The translations under genes were made by a program, and so were the position numbers. A stretch of DNA of 23,913 nucleotides from a virus, in IMG/VR virus record IMGVR_UViG_3300032156_001655, positions 1-23,913 of that record; one strand, given 5' to 3'. Shown one piece after another: positions 14,993 through 21,301 of the stretch. Every line of letters starts with the position of its first letter. Position 1 is the first letter of the stretch. The notes under the pieces were generated by a model that saw nothing but the letters and a program-made list of their open reading frames with translations, made no database searches and was not told the DNA's origin.

Positions 14993-15529
14993 TTATTTTG
15001 TTACAAGGGCAAGCTCTCTTTTCAATCTTTGTATCTGTTTGGGCTTCCATCCTTTAAACATCTTCAGATACTTACCTATGCTTTCTTGTATTCCGAAAGA
15101 CTTACTTAACATTGCTAATTCGGATGGGGTGTCCCGTAGGAGTTGGACAACCACTTTTATTTCAAATGGAAGGTCTATATAGGTGTCTATCTTGTTGCAG
15201 GGGTTCGATGTTAAGAATGGTTCTTTTAAATCTCCCTCTTGTCTATCAAGTAGAGATTCAAGAGAGAGAAAGACTATGTCTGCCCCCCTCTTTTCTGTCT
15301 TCAAACTGTGTAGTCTATTTATGAAGCGTTGCTGTATTTGAATACGCAGGGCAGATTGGAATGGGCAATTCAGAGGTTTTGTTTTTTCTTGGCTACATAG
15401 GTCTATAAAAGTTTCATACCCTTCTGAGATTAAATCTTCAACATCCACCCCAACCTTCTTAAAGGAAGGAAGGAATTTCCAAGCTGTCTTTTTGATCAGC
15501 TTTTGGTAGTCCCCAAGATTTCTTTCCAT
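14993..15529 (-). CDS. Sigma-70 region 2-like transcription factor
   Basis: This 178-residue protein has an N-terminal domain like sigma-70 region 2: helical LIKKTAWKFLPSF, then VDVEDLISEGYETFIDLC, then ALRIQIQQRFINRL, the core-binding and -10 recognition helices. The second half ends in a basic helix (GWKPKQIQRLKRELA) that could stand in for region 4. Small sigma-like proteins of this kind are used by phages to redirect host RNA polymerase. The ATG has GAGGGGG upstream and overlaps the end of the gene at 15496-15738. The repeated TCCTGTATWTA motifs are candidate targets, though this is inference. Confidence 0.75.
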   Translation of the reverse strand: MERNLGDYQKLIKKTAWKFLPSFKKVGVDVEDLISEGYETFIDLCSQEKTKPLNCPFQSALRIQIQQRFINRLHSLKTEKRGADIVFLSLESLLDRQEGDLKEPFLTSNPCNKIDTYIDLPFEIKVVVQLLRDTPSELAMLSKSFGIQESIGKYLKMFKGWKPKQIQRLKRELALVTK

Positions 15530-15738
15530 TTTGCCCCCTCAAATTGTCGTTTGATAAGTTTAGGTTTGGATACGGGTTTAATTGGTTCGCCGTTGATATA
15601 TCCTGCTCCAAATCCCATCCCACATAGATAACAACATCCCCAGTTTTCATCCCTCTCAAATGGAGTTCCAAAATAGAGGTTTGGAATATTTGGATTGACT
15701 TGTTTCATACAGAAAGACTTTTTACATTTCTCAGTCAT
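15496..15738 (-). CDS. Small Cys-rich protein
   Basis: This 80-residue protein has cysteines in KCKKSFCMKQ and in GCCYLCGMG, which suggests a zinc-binding fold, followed by a basic C-terminal half. GAGG lies 8 nt before the ATG. Its last 11 codons overlap the start of the sigma-like gene in another frame, so the two are probably co-translated. An accessory to transcription is possible only by position. No family recognised. Confidence 0.65.
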   Translation of the reverse strand: MTEKCKKSFCMKQVNPNIPNLYFGTPFERDENWGCCYLCGMGFGAGYINGEPIKPVSKPKLIKRQFEGAKWKEILGTTKS

Positions 15739-15748
15739 TGGTTTTTCC

Positions 15749-15937
15749 TCAACGAATCAAACCTGATTCCTTCAACCCCAATCGAATAGCTTCATCCTTC
15801 TTGGAAAAGGCTTTGCCTTCACCATTTCTGAATCTGGAAGCTTGCCTTCTTGTCGGCTCACATCCCGCAATTTCACAACATTTCAAAAACAACTGATTTT
15901 CTTTAGAGAACCTAACTAATCTCATTTTGTTGTTCAT
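15749..15937 (-). CDS. Hypothetical small basic protein
   Basis: A 62-residue protein with an ATG preceded by GAGG. It has two cysteine-containing segments (KCCEIAGCEPTRRQASRFRNG) followed by a KKDEAIRLGLKESG helix. The central part, with TRRQASRFRNGEGKAF, resembles a short DNA-binding basic segment. It is the second gene after the sigma-70-like promoter at 16198-16226, spaced 10 nt from its neighbours. No family recognised. Confidence 0.65.
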   Translation of the reverse strand: MNNKMRLVRFSKENQLFLKCCEIAGCEPTRRQASRFRNGEGKAFSKKDEAIRLGLKESGLIR

Positions 15938-15947
15938 ATGTTTCGCC

Positions 15948-16169
15948 TCATTTCTTTTTATACAGTAAGGTGGCAGGTGCCATTGTCCTCCTCAAGATTG
16001 CTTCCAGAATTATCCTTGAACGATTTTCCTCTAACTTTTGCTCTGGGGTTTTGGTAAGTTTTACTTCAACCCTTTTTGCCATTTTCTGTTCAGCCTCGGC
16101 TTTTTGTTTGGCTATTGCAATGGCCTTCCTTTCCTCAAATGTCTTTCCACTTCTTTTAACATCACCCAT
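15948..16169 (-). CDS. Hypothetical coiled-coil basic protein
   Basis: A 73-residue protein rich in Lys, Glu and Ala with a predicted long helix (EERKAIAIAKQKAEAEQKMAKR, then EQKLEENRSRIILEAILRR). The ATG has AAGGAG upstream, and a sigma-70-like promoter precedes it, so it is probably the first gene of the transcript through the sigma-like gene. Low-complexity composition prevents any family assignment. Confidence 0.65.
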   Translation of the reverse strand: MGDVKRSGKTFEERKAIAIAKQKAEAEQKMAKRVEVKLTKTPEQKLEENRSRIILEAILRRTMAPATLLYKKK

Positions 16170-16197
16170 AATTATTCTCCTTATTCGGGTTAAATCT

Positions 16198-16226
16198 ATT
16201 CTAAAAAATTAGATCGTAAAAGTAAA
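16198..16226 (-). promoter_or_regulatory. Sigma-70-like promoter
   Basis: Minus-strand TTTACT (16226-16221) and TAGAAT (16203-16198) are separated by 17 nt, and TAGAAT differs from the -10 consensus by one base. The start of transcription would lie about 20 nt before the ATG at 16169. The surrounding 16170-16312 stretch holds no gene that I can support and is AT-rich. Confidence 0.5.
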
Positions 16227-16312
16227 GTGTTTTTTTAATAAAAGATTTCCTTTTAGTTTTTAGTTTTATGTAGTTACTTGTATTTAGGAGGAAAGATTAT
16301 ATTGTGTCTTAC

Positions 16313-16618
16313 TTACTTATACATCGGATGAACCCCGTTATCAAAAGAAATCAACTGTATGATCATCCAAGCCAATAGAGAAAGGACTCCTACAGAAATT
16401 AACAAGAGCCACCAATCAACCCATCCTCCCTCATTCCTAAATATAGCTATGATCTTTTTCCAAATTGGTTCTCTTTTGAGTCTTAATTCCTCTATTTTCT
16501 CTTTTGTTAGCTCTTGTTTATGTTTAATTCTTTTGGCTTCAAACTTACCACTATGAAATTTAATTTTATGGTGGTGCCCTCTTCCGTGAACCACTCTTCT
16601 GCAAATGTTGCAAATTAT
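16313..16618 (-). CDS. Small membrane protein with N-terminal zinc knuckle, probable non-AUG start
   Basis: The C-terminal part has one clear membrane segment (WWLLLISVGVLSLLAWMIIQLI). A charged helix precedes it (TKEKIEELRLKREPIWKKI). The first methionine-type start is GTG at 16594, but the frame is open further and adds ICNICRRVV, giving CNIC...HGRGHHHK, which looks like a zinc knuckle. A strong AGGAGG (16632-16627) lies 8 nt before an in-frame ATA (16618) and 11 nt before ATT (16615); no ATG fits it. I therefore propose an ATA or ATT start, about 100 residues. The GTG version (93 residues) remains possible. Function unknown; likely inner membrane. Confidence 0.6.
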   Translation of the reverse strand: MICNICRRVVHGRGHHHKIKFHSGKFEAKRIKHKQELTKEKIEELRLKREPIWKKIIAIFRNEGGWVDWWLLLISVGVLSLLAWMIIQLISFDNGVHPMYK

Positions 16619-16636
16619 ATCTTTATCCTCCTTTTC

Positions 16637-16783
16637 TCAATAACAATAGTATTGGACATAGTCTTGCCCAATTGTTTTAGCAAATTTAATGTCCTCTTGG
16701 ATTGCTTTCTGAGTTTGTTTATCAATTCTCTTTCCAAACTTTTTCAACAAGCTTTTCAAATCACTCACATCCAAACAGGTCAA
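16637..16783 (-). CDS. Hypothetical small protein with TTG start
   Basis: A 48-codon frame with TTG at 16783 and GGGAG 5 nt upstream; a GTG five codons in is an alternative start. The protein is helical and basic (SLLKKFGKRIDKQTQKAI) and ends DYVQYYCY. Its stop overlaps the region just before the AGGAGG of the membrane-protein gene. It begins inside the 25-codon frame at 16761-16838 in the +1 frame, so the two could instead be one protein joined by a frameshift or separated by a sequencing error. Confidence 0.45.
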   Translation of the reverse strand: MTCLDVSDLKSLLKKFGKRIDKQTQKAIQEDIKFAKTIGQDYVQYYCY

Positions 16784-16838
16784 CCCTACTCCCTTGTGTA
16801 AACTCTATAAAGTCTGTAAAATGTCTCATCTCATTCAT
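16761..16838 (-). CDS. Short frame (25 codons), possible N-terminal part of the next gene
   Basis: ATG at 16838 is preceded by AAAGGAG, a good ribosome-binding site. It encodes MNEMRHFTDFIEFTQGSRV and six more residues before TGA. It overlaps the frame at 16637-16783, which continues in +1. Read together they would give one protein of about 65 residues. Either a tiny coupled gene or a 5' piece. Confidence 0.4.
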   Translation of the reverse strand: MNEMRHFTDFIEFTQGSRVDLFGCE

Positions 16839-16892
16839 CTCCTTTCAAATTTATAGTATGTGTTACTTACTTAAATGTGTTAAGTAGTCCTC

Positions 16893-16913
16893 TATACCTA
16901 TATACAGGAAATG
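16893..16913 (-). promoter_or_regulatory. TCCTGTATATAGG motif, candidate promoter or operator
   Basis: Minus-strand ATTTCCTGTATATAGGTATAG, 55-75 nt upstream of the ATG at 16838 and just after the stop of the gene at 16928. It shares the TCCTGTATWTA core with the sites at 1561, 5741 and 14956. TATAGA could serve as a -10 box. Confidence 0.42.
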
Positions 16914-16927
16914 CTAAAAAACAAACG

Positions 16928-17053
16928 CTACGTAACAAGCATCCGATAGTGCTTGTTGCACTTTGGGCAAGTGCCCTCATAAAGCTCACCATCTGTCAAT
17001 GATTCCACCCAGCCCAAATACAAATCCTCTCCATCACAACATATGATATACAT
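16928..17053 (-). CDS. Small zinc-binding protein
   Basis: A 41-residue protein with ATG at 17053 and a near-perfect GGAGGTGAT ribosome-binding site. It has CC at residues 5-6 and CPKC at 29-32 with a beta-like segment between, so it is probably a minimal zinc ribbon. It follows the gene at 17072-17221 by 18 nt. No family recognised, but the strong translation signal supports it. Confidence 0.65.
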   Translation of the reverse strand: MYIICCDGEDLYLGWVESLTDGELYEGTCPKCNKHYRMLVT

Positions 17054-17071
17054 TACCTATCACCTCCTCTC

Positions 17072-17221
17072 TCATGAAAAATATTCTTTCAGATAGTTGA
17101 TCAATCTTTGTCTTGTCGGAAAACTGTGTGCAACCAATATGCCAAACCTATAGGCTGACCAAGTTCGGTTTGTTTCCATTTGTAATTCAATCTCAAATAA
17201 TTCCAAAAAATCATTCATCAT
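17072..17221 (-). CDS. Hypothetical small protein
   Basis: A 49-codon frame whose ATG overlaps the stop of the preceding gene (ATGA). It encodes a helical, acidic N-terminus (NDFLELFEIELQMET) followed by a mixed segment and an amphipathic C-terminal helix (TRQRLINYLKEYF). An ATG at the next codon is an equal alternative. No family recognised. Confidence 0.6.
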   Translation of the reverse strand: MMNDFLELFEIELQMETNRTWSAYRFGILVAHSFPTRQRLINYLKEYFS

Positions 17222-17427
17222 TTCCTCTTCTCTGTTAAATAACTTCCAGGGAATGGGATGCCATCAAATGGCATCCCATTCAATCCATAGACAAGAACAG
17301 TGACCCAAGGATCACCCCAATCAAAGTCACCACGAAAATCAATAACACGGCCATACCTGCCTTTATATTCACCGTGATCTTTGATGTTAACCATCTTGCC
17401 TATATTCCTGCTGTTGCGTTTGATCAT
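17218..17427 (-). CDS. Small SH3/KOW-like protein
   Basis: A 69-residue protein with a VNIKDHGEYKGRYGRVIDF segment followed by WVTVLVYG, the strand pattern and Gly placement of small SH3-like barrels such as KOW domains. A GAGAGTGAT site lies upstream of the ATG at 17427. The stretch coding for NGMPFDGIPF forms a perfect 13-bp inverted repeat at DNA level. It overlaps the next gene by 4 nt. Function unknown. Confidence 0.65.
   Translation of the reverse strand: MIKRNSRNIGKMVNIKDHGEYKGRYGRVIDFRGDFDWGDPWVTVLVYGLNGMPFDGIPFPGSYLTEKRK
17252..17280. repeat. Perfect 13-bp inverted repeat inside a gene
   Basis: AATGGGATGCCAT (17252-17264), loop CAA, then its exact complement (17268-17280). It lies inside the SH3-like gene and encodes NGMPFDGIPF on the minus strand. 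The transcript would form a stable hairpin. Confidence 0.8.
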
Positions 17428-17451
17428 TTTTTTATCACTCTCTCATCCTCT

Positions 17452-17595
17452 CTATTCTTGACTAAACACATCAATGTCAAGAATCAATTTACAGTCTTCC
17501 CCATATCTTTTTCTCAACCTATTTATAACATTCTCAAATTCACTGGTGTCTTGGCCATCATATTCTACGTAGATGTGTTCCAAAGGTTTACTCAT
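17452..17595 (-). CDS. Hypothetical small protein
   Basis: A 47-codon frame with AAAGGAGGATATAAT before the ATG at 17595, an excellent ribosome-binding site. The protein has a strand-helix-strand look: LEHIYVEYDGQ, then DTSEFENVINRLRKRYG, then KLILDIDVF. It starts 15 nt after the stop of the VWA protein gene, so it ends that operon. No family recognised. Confidence 0.65.
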   Translation of the reverse strand: MSKPLEHIYVEYDGQDTSEFENVINRLRKRYGEDCKLILDIDVFSQE

Positions 17596-17609
17596 ATTAT
17601 ATCCTCCTT

Positions 17610-18899
17610 TCAAACGTCAGTCATTTGTATAACCTCACCAAATGGTGGTTTGAACGAATGTTTGTTATTAATAACCCAGAGGACAGGGAATGAACAAAAG
17701 GATGGGAAGCTTGAGCAATAACCATCTGTCAACACTATAACGCAAACAGGGGACAATTGGCTCTCTTCCATCTTACTAAATGCGGGCTTGTAGTCTGTGT
17801 CTCCACCCAAATCTCCAAAGTTCAAACTTTTGATTTGTTCTCTGTCCATAACCTCTATAGGATTTGTAGCTTTGGTATCAAAGAATATGACTTGTAGAGT
17901 TGCCCCAGCATAGGCTTCAACAATTCCCAAACCTTCTGTAACCAGTTCCCTCAGTTGTGCATCAGACACACTTCCAGAAGCATCAATCAAGAGAACAACC
18001 TCACCCAACTCAGTGCTCCGAATTTCAGGCAAATACAATCCTTGTGTGATATACCTTTTGTTTGGCCTCCTCCAGCTGAAATCGTTGCGAGCATATACTT
18101 CAGCAAATTCATTCAGCCATGATCTCCAGTCCATTTTAGGTTCAAGCAACTCCCCCACTATCCTCTTCAATCCGCCAGGAGTGTTACCTGCCTTCTCAGA
18201 TGCTTGTAATGCTTTTCTTACTTCAGCCTTGGCCTCCTGTTCCATTTCCTGTTGGTCAATATCTGTGGGTGGAATAACGCCACCACATCCACCTGGATCA
18301 TCCCCAAATATGGGTTGTTTATCCTCTGGCTTGTCTGGCTTGCCCTTTTCTGTGCCTTCTGGCTGTTGGTTTGGCCCATTTCCTTGTGCGGTGTTACTCT
18401 CTATGTCCTCTTCCTTTTCCACACCTTCCTTCTGTTGTTTTTGGGCATCCTGCTGGGTTTTTTTCGCATTTCTCAGAAGATTATACACTTTTTCCAGTTC
18501 CATGTCCCTAAATTGTGAATCCAAGAGGATGCCTTTGGGTGGTTTGCCTATGTTAGCATCGTAGAGAATTTGATTGCCCACATAGTCTGCTGACTTATTA
18601 AACAGGGACAAATCCACATCCCCATATCTTTTCATATCCGCCAATCGTATGTGATGAAGCAATCCTTTATGAATTCCTGCTTCATGAGCAAGCACAAATT
18701 CTGCTTCAGGGACAGATAGTTGTTCCACAAAATCCCTGTGCCAATATATCCTCTTTCCATCAGTGGCCATGGTGCCTAAACTATATTGGCCAGTTTTATC
18801 CTCTACCAGATCCATTCCCATACAGAGGATGCCCCAATATGGGCAATCCTCTGTAAGCAAACGGGCACGTGCTTTGGTTAGTATGACCTCTGCCTTCAT
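17610..18899 (-). CDS. Metallopeptidase-like/VWA-like domain protein (DUF2201 type)
   Basis: This 429-residue protein has the two-part layout of the metallopeptidase-like plus VWA-like proteins. The N-terminal domain (1-145) contains FVLAHEAGIHKGLLHH (68-83): H72-E73 with further His residues at 77, 82 and 83, so the spacing is HExxxH rather than the usual HExxH. A Gln/Lys/Asp-rich linker follows (145-220). The C-terminal VWA domain has a MIDAS site: DASGS (306-310), Thr in GGDTDY (368) and D392 in LTDGY. Partner genes upstream encode a DUF3150-like protein and a MoxR ATPase, with a 4-nt overlap to the former. MoxR-VWA pairs act in metal or cofactor insertion and complex remodelling in bacteria; the phage role is unknown. 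Confidence 0.85.
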   Translation of the reverse strand: MKAEVILTKARARLLTEDCPYWGILCMGMDLVEDKTGQYSLGTMATDGKRIYWHRDFVEQLSVPEAEFVLAHEAGIHKGLLHHIRLADMKRYGDVDLSLFNKSADYVGNQILYDANIGKPPKGILLDSQFRDMELEKVYNLLRNAKKTQQDAQKQQKEGVEKEEDIESNTAQGNGPNQQPEGTEKGKPDKPEDKQPIFGDDPGGCGGVIPPTDIDQQEMEQEAKAEVRKALQASEKAGNTPGGLKRIVGELLEPKMDWRSWLNEFAEVYARNDFSWRRPNKRYITQGLYLPEIRSTELGEVVLLIDASGSVSDAQLRELVTEGLGIVEAYAGATLQVIFFDTKATNPIEVMDREQIKSLNFGDLGGDTDYKPAFSKMEESQLSPVCVIVLTDGYCSSFPSFCSFPVLWVINNKHSFKPPFGEVIQMTDV

Positions 18900-19735
18900 A
18901 ACAACTCCTCCACTTCCTTCAGAATTTCACCTGCCAAATCTGCTGTGGCTTCTCTGAACTCTGGAAATTTTCTCAGGTCATCGGTATCCAAATTGGCCAA
19001 TTCCTCTTCAGTTATGCGGGTCAATTCAGCCAATTTTTCATCCCCAGCAAAATTGAGTTTGGGCAGGATTTGTACCAGCTCAGCAATATTCTTGACCATG
19101 CTGTTGTGGAACTTCCCATCTGGGTCGGATAGTCTATCATACATGTGTTTGATAACATCGTGCAATCTCTGATACAAATCTCTGGAAGCATCCGCAAGAA
19201 TAGAGTTCAAATGATCATTAAACTGGGATTTGATTTCATCCACTTCAGAGGATTGGAGATTGATCCTAAAATCACCAACTGTGGGGACAGGCAAGAAAAA
19301 GATTTCAAACGTGAACTTGCCTTTCAACTCCTGCAGGTTTGGATAGTCCGAAGGATTGAACAAAGTTTTGAGCCTGTCTCTCTCTTTGACAATCTGATCA
19401 TCATACTTACTTTCCAACTTCTCAAATGTCTCCTCAAACTTGTCCTTTATTGACCGCAGTTTTTTGATATAGTCTGCGTGCAATTCGATAGGCAAAATGC
19501 CCGTGCCGTCACTATTCCAAGGGGAGGTCAAAGTGCGGTGGATGCTTCGTGCTTGATTGCCAAGTGACTCCAGTTCCTTTAACTCAGGCAGATTGAGGAT
19601 GATCTTTCTGAATGAGCCTATGTTATGACTTTTATAAGTTTCATCTATCATCATCTCTACACTCTTGTCCTTCTTCCTTGCTTCCCAAACTCCGATTTTC
19701 AGTTTTGCCAATAATGCCTTTTCTTCAAGTTTCAT
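18896..19735 (-). CDS. DUF3150-like protein
   Basis: This 279-residue protein matches my memory of the DUF3150 family. Recognisable parts are WEARKKDKSVEMM near the start, LESLGNQARSIHRTLTSPWNSDG, LFNPSDYPNLQELKGKF, FEIFFLPVPTVGDFRI and DRLSDPDGKFHNSMVKN. It is largely helical. I use the ATG at 19735: it has AAGGAGGAC at ideal distance, inside a 33-nt leader identical to that of the gene at 21302-21901. A longer frame to 19843 only reads through that leader and the MoxR gene end. It sits between the MoxR ATPase and the VWA protein, the normal place for DUF3150 in phage cassettes, and probably bridges them. Confidence 0.85.
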   Translation of the reverse strand: MKLEEKALLAKLKIGVWEARKKDKSVEMMIDETYKSHNIGSFRKIILNLPELKELESLGNQARSIHRTLTSPWNSDGTGILPIELHADYIKKLRSIKDKFEETFEKLESKYDDQIVKERDRLKTLFNPSDYPNLQELKGKFTFEIFFLPVPTVGDFRINLQSSEVDEIKSQFNDHLNSILADASRDLYQRLHDVIKHMYDRLSDPDGKFHNSMVKNIAELVQILPKLNFAGDEKLAELTRITEEELANLDTDDLRKFPEFREATADLAGEILKEVEELL

Positions 19736-19765
19736 GGTATTGTCCTCCTTACTTTGGATTTGGTT
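19733..19765 (-). promoter_or_regulatory. Conserved 33-nt translational leader
   Basis: AACCAAATCCAAAGTAAGG followed by AGGACAATACCATG precedes the DUF3150-like gene. An identical 33-nt stretch precedes the gene at 21302-21901 (21899-21931), and a related leader precedes 5056-5604. It carries a strong ribosome-binding site and an A/C-rich upstream part that may be an enhancer of translation or a regulator site. Confidence 0.75.
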
Positions 19766-20849
19766 AGATTTGAACGTCACTATGTTTAATGCTCCATTCC
19801 ACAAACGGTTTTGTCTTTTTGATAGTTGAATCTTTGCGAGCACAATCTGTCATTAAGAACACACTCCACTCTGGAGCCAATCTACCTGCATACTTACTTA
19901 TGGCTGGGAAGGTTTTGCTGTTCACTCTGGCAACCAGGGCAGTCAATACTGACCACAAAACAGATGGGTTAGTAGGAATGTCTGCTTGCTCTGGATTAGA
20001 GAGGATAACATCAGGATGAACCAAATCCCTGTATTGAGAGAGGAATGAATAAAAGGCATTTCCCTCTTCCTCACCCACAGCACCAACAAACATTTCTCTC
20101 AAGCAATCCAGAGGATAGTTATGAGAGAGGATATCACTCATATACTCCCAAGCACGTGGTGACGGGGAACGGGTCATTTCTCTGGTAGGCCTGAAATTGG
20201 ATAGGTGATTTTTATCCTTGTCATTGTTACCGCACCATCTGTGGTAGGCTATGACCTCTGGCTTAACACGCCCAGAGAGAGTTGCCCACTCACACCAGTC
20301 TTGCCAATGGCTCTCTACATTAATCAAACTCATAAACCTATCTTTCATAGGCTCAAGAATTCCTTGAACTCCCGCATTGTCTCCACGTTTGTTGGTGCAG
20401 GCTACGAACACTACGCCATCACTAATCGTATGACCGTTGATGCGTCTGGCTCTAACTATCTGCATAAATGAAGCTTGAACCAGAGCAGGTGCTTGACCAA
20501 AATCGTCCAGCACAACTACCAATAAATAGTTAGCATTGATCATTTCCAATAAGTCACCAAAGGGCAAAAACACAGCCTCGGATTTGCCCTCTTTACTTAC
20601 AACAACAAAAGGTAATCCCTTGGCATCTGTTGGGTCAGATATAACTGCGTGGATGAAGAGGGATTTGATGGCTTTGGTTTTGATCCAGGACGGTTGTAAA
20701 ATTGTCCCATCGGCAAATCCTCTCTCTATAAAGGATACAGCCTGGTCAACTATTTCAGATTTGCCCACTCCTGGGTCACCTATAAACAGCAGACTGTCTC
20801 TGTTTAGGATTGCTTGGACTAATACTTGGCTAACTTTTTTTGTCCTCAT
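19764..20849 (-). CDS. MoxR-type AAA+ ATPase
   Basis: This 361-residue protein has the AAA+ core: Walker A GDPGVGKS (24-31), Walker B YLLVVVLDDFGQA (108-120, with Asp-Asp instead of the usual Asp-Glu), sensor 1 in VVFVACTNKRGD, and an arginine in EPMKDRFMSL. The sequence from KAIKSLFIHAVISDPTDAKGLP also fits MoxR proteins, which remodel partner complexes with a VWA protein. The DUF3150-like and VWA proteins are encoded next. GGAGGG lies before the ATG. It is likely cytoplasmic and may act on phage or host protein complexes, but no target is visible. Confidence 0.87.
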   Translation of the reverse strand: MRTKKVSQVLVQAILNRDSLLFIGDPGVGKSEIVDQAVSFIERGFADGTILQPSWIKTKAIKSLFIHAVISDPTDAKGLPFVVVSKEGKSEAVFLPFGDLLEMINANYLLVVVLDDFGQAPALVQASFMQIVRARRINGHTISDGVVFVACTNKRGDNAGVQGILEPMKDRFMSLINVESHWQDWCEWATLSGRVKPEVIAYHRWCGNNDKDKNHLSNFRPTREMTRSPSPRAWEYMSDILSHNYPLDCLREMFVGAVGEEEGNAFYSFLSQYRDLVHPDVILSNPEQADIPTNPSVLWSVLTALVARVNSKTFPAISKYAGRLAPEWSVFLMTDCARKDSTIKKTKPFVEWSIKHSDVQI

Positions 20850-20869
20850 TTTGCCCTCCTTTTTTTGGA

Positions 20870-21052
20870 TTAAATTTCAATTGGATCAAGTTCAGAAACT
20901 GCAGAGTCAAGACACATAACAACAAAATTTATTTCCTTTTCTGACAGTTTATTTTCATCCATTTTCTCTTGGACATTCTTTGCAACCCAAAGCAAATCTT
21001 GAACTCTCTTTTCAATCCTCTCTTTCGTCGTCATCCTCTTTTTCATAGCCAT
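20870..21052 (-). CDS. Hypothetical small helical protein
   Basis: A 60-residue protein with GAGGAGGG before its ATG. It is almost all helix and charged (MTTKERIEKRVQDLLWVAKNVQEKM, then SEKEINFVVMCLDSAVSEL). It lies 20 nt before the MoxR gene, so it belongs to the same operon and may bind the ATPase, but nothing in the sequence shows it. No family recognised. Confidence 0.7.
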   Translation of the reverse strand: MAMKKRMTTKERIEKRVQDLLWVAKNVQEKMDENKLSEKEINFVVMCLDSAVSELDPIEI

Positions 21053-21071
21053 TTTAGTGCCCTCCTCTGGT

Positions 21072-21212
21072 TTAGGTTAAATGCTCCCTTCCCAGTCCAT
21101 AGACTATACCAGCCTCAATCCACTTGGTCAATCTGAGAGCAATACGTTTGCCTAAAATAGGCCTCAATCTGTAGCACAAACAGATGTTTTTATTTATCAA
21201 CCAGCTTCTCAT
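21072..21212 (-). CDS. Hypothetical small basic protein
   Basis: A 46-codon frame with GAGG and ATG at 21212; it ends 19 nt before the next gene. It encodes MRSWLINKNICLCYRLRPILGKRIALRLTKWIEAG and a short tail: basic and amphipathic with two cysteines. It may be membrane-associated or nucleic-acid-binding. Weakly supported; the ribosome-binding site and packing are the main evidence. Confidence 0.5.
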   Translation of the reverse strand: MRSWLINKNICLCYRLRPILGKRIALRLTKWIEAGIVYGLGREHLT

Positions 21213-21239
21213 TTCATATCCTCTATTGAGTCTCATCAG

Positions 21240-21292
21240 GCAAGGCATCTCATCCTTGCGACACGGGGCAATCCTCTCTCTCTGCCCCGTGT
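21240..21292. repeat. Two adjacent hairpins, possible terminator or RNA element
   Basis: First, ACACGGGGCA (21261-21270) pairs with TGCCCCGTGT (21283-21292) around a 12-nt loop. Second, GCAAGG (21240-21245) pairs with CCTTGC (21254-21259). They lie directly after the stop of the zinc-ribbon gene (21302) and before the small gene at 21072-21212. GC-rich stems stand out in this AT-rich DNA. No U-tract follows, so an intrinsic terminator is not certain; a processing or attenuation element is possible. Confidence 0.6.
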
Positions 21293-21301
21293 TTCGACAG
21301 G

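Noticed and set aside
15459-15671. 70-codon minus-strand frame overlapping the small Cys-rich gene
   Set aside because: It overlaps the better-supported 80-residue frame (own ribosome-binding site, cysteine pairs) almost completely.
18013-18564. Long plus-strand frame opposite the VWA gene
   Set aside because: The minus-strand protein has clear domains; the plus-strand frame is a Ser/Pro/Phe-rich shadow of a low-complexity linker.
2627-20595. Excess of TTACTTA (TAAGTAA on the coding strand), about 15 copies by eye
   Set aside because: Many copies encode Val/Leu-Ser-Lys in genes and the rest are scattered; codon and AT bias may explain it, and I could not do an exact test.
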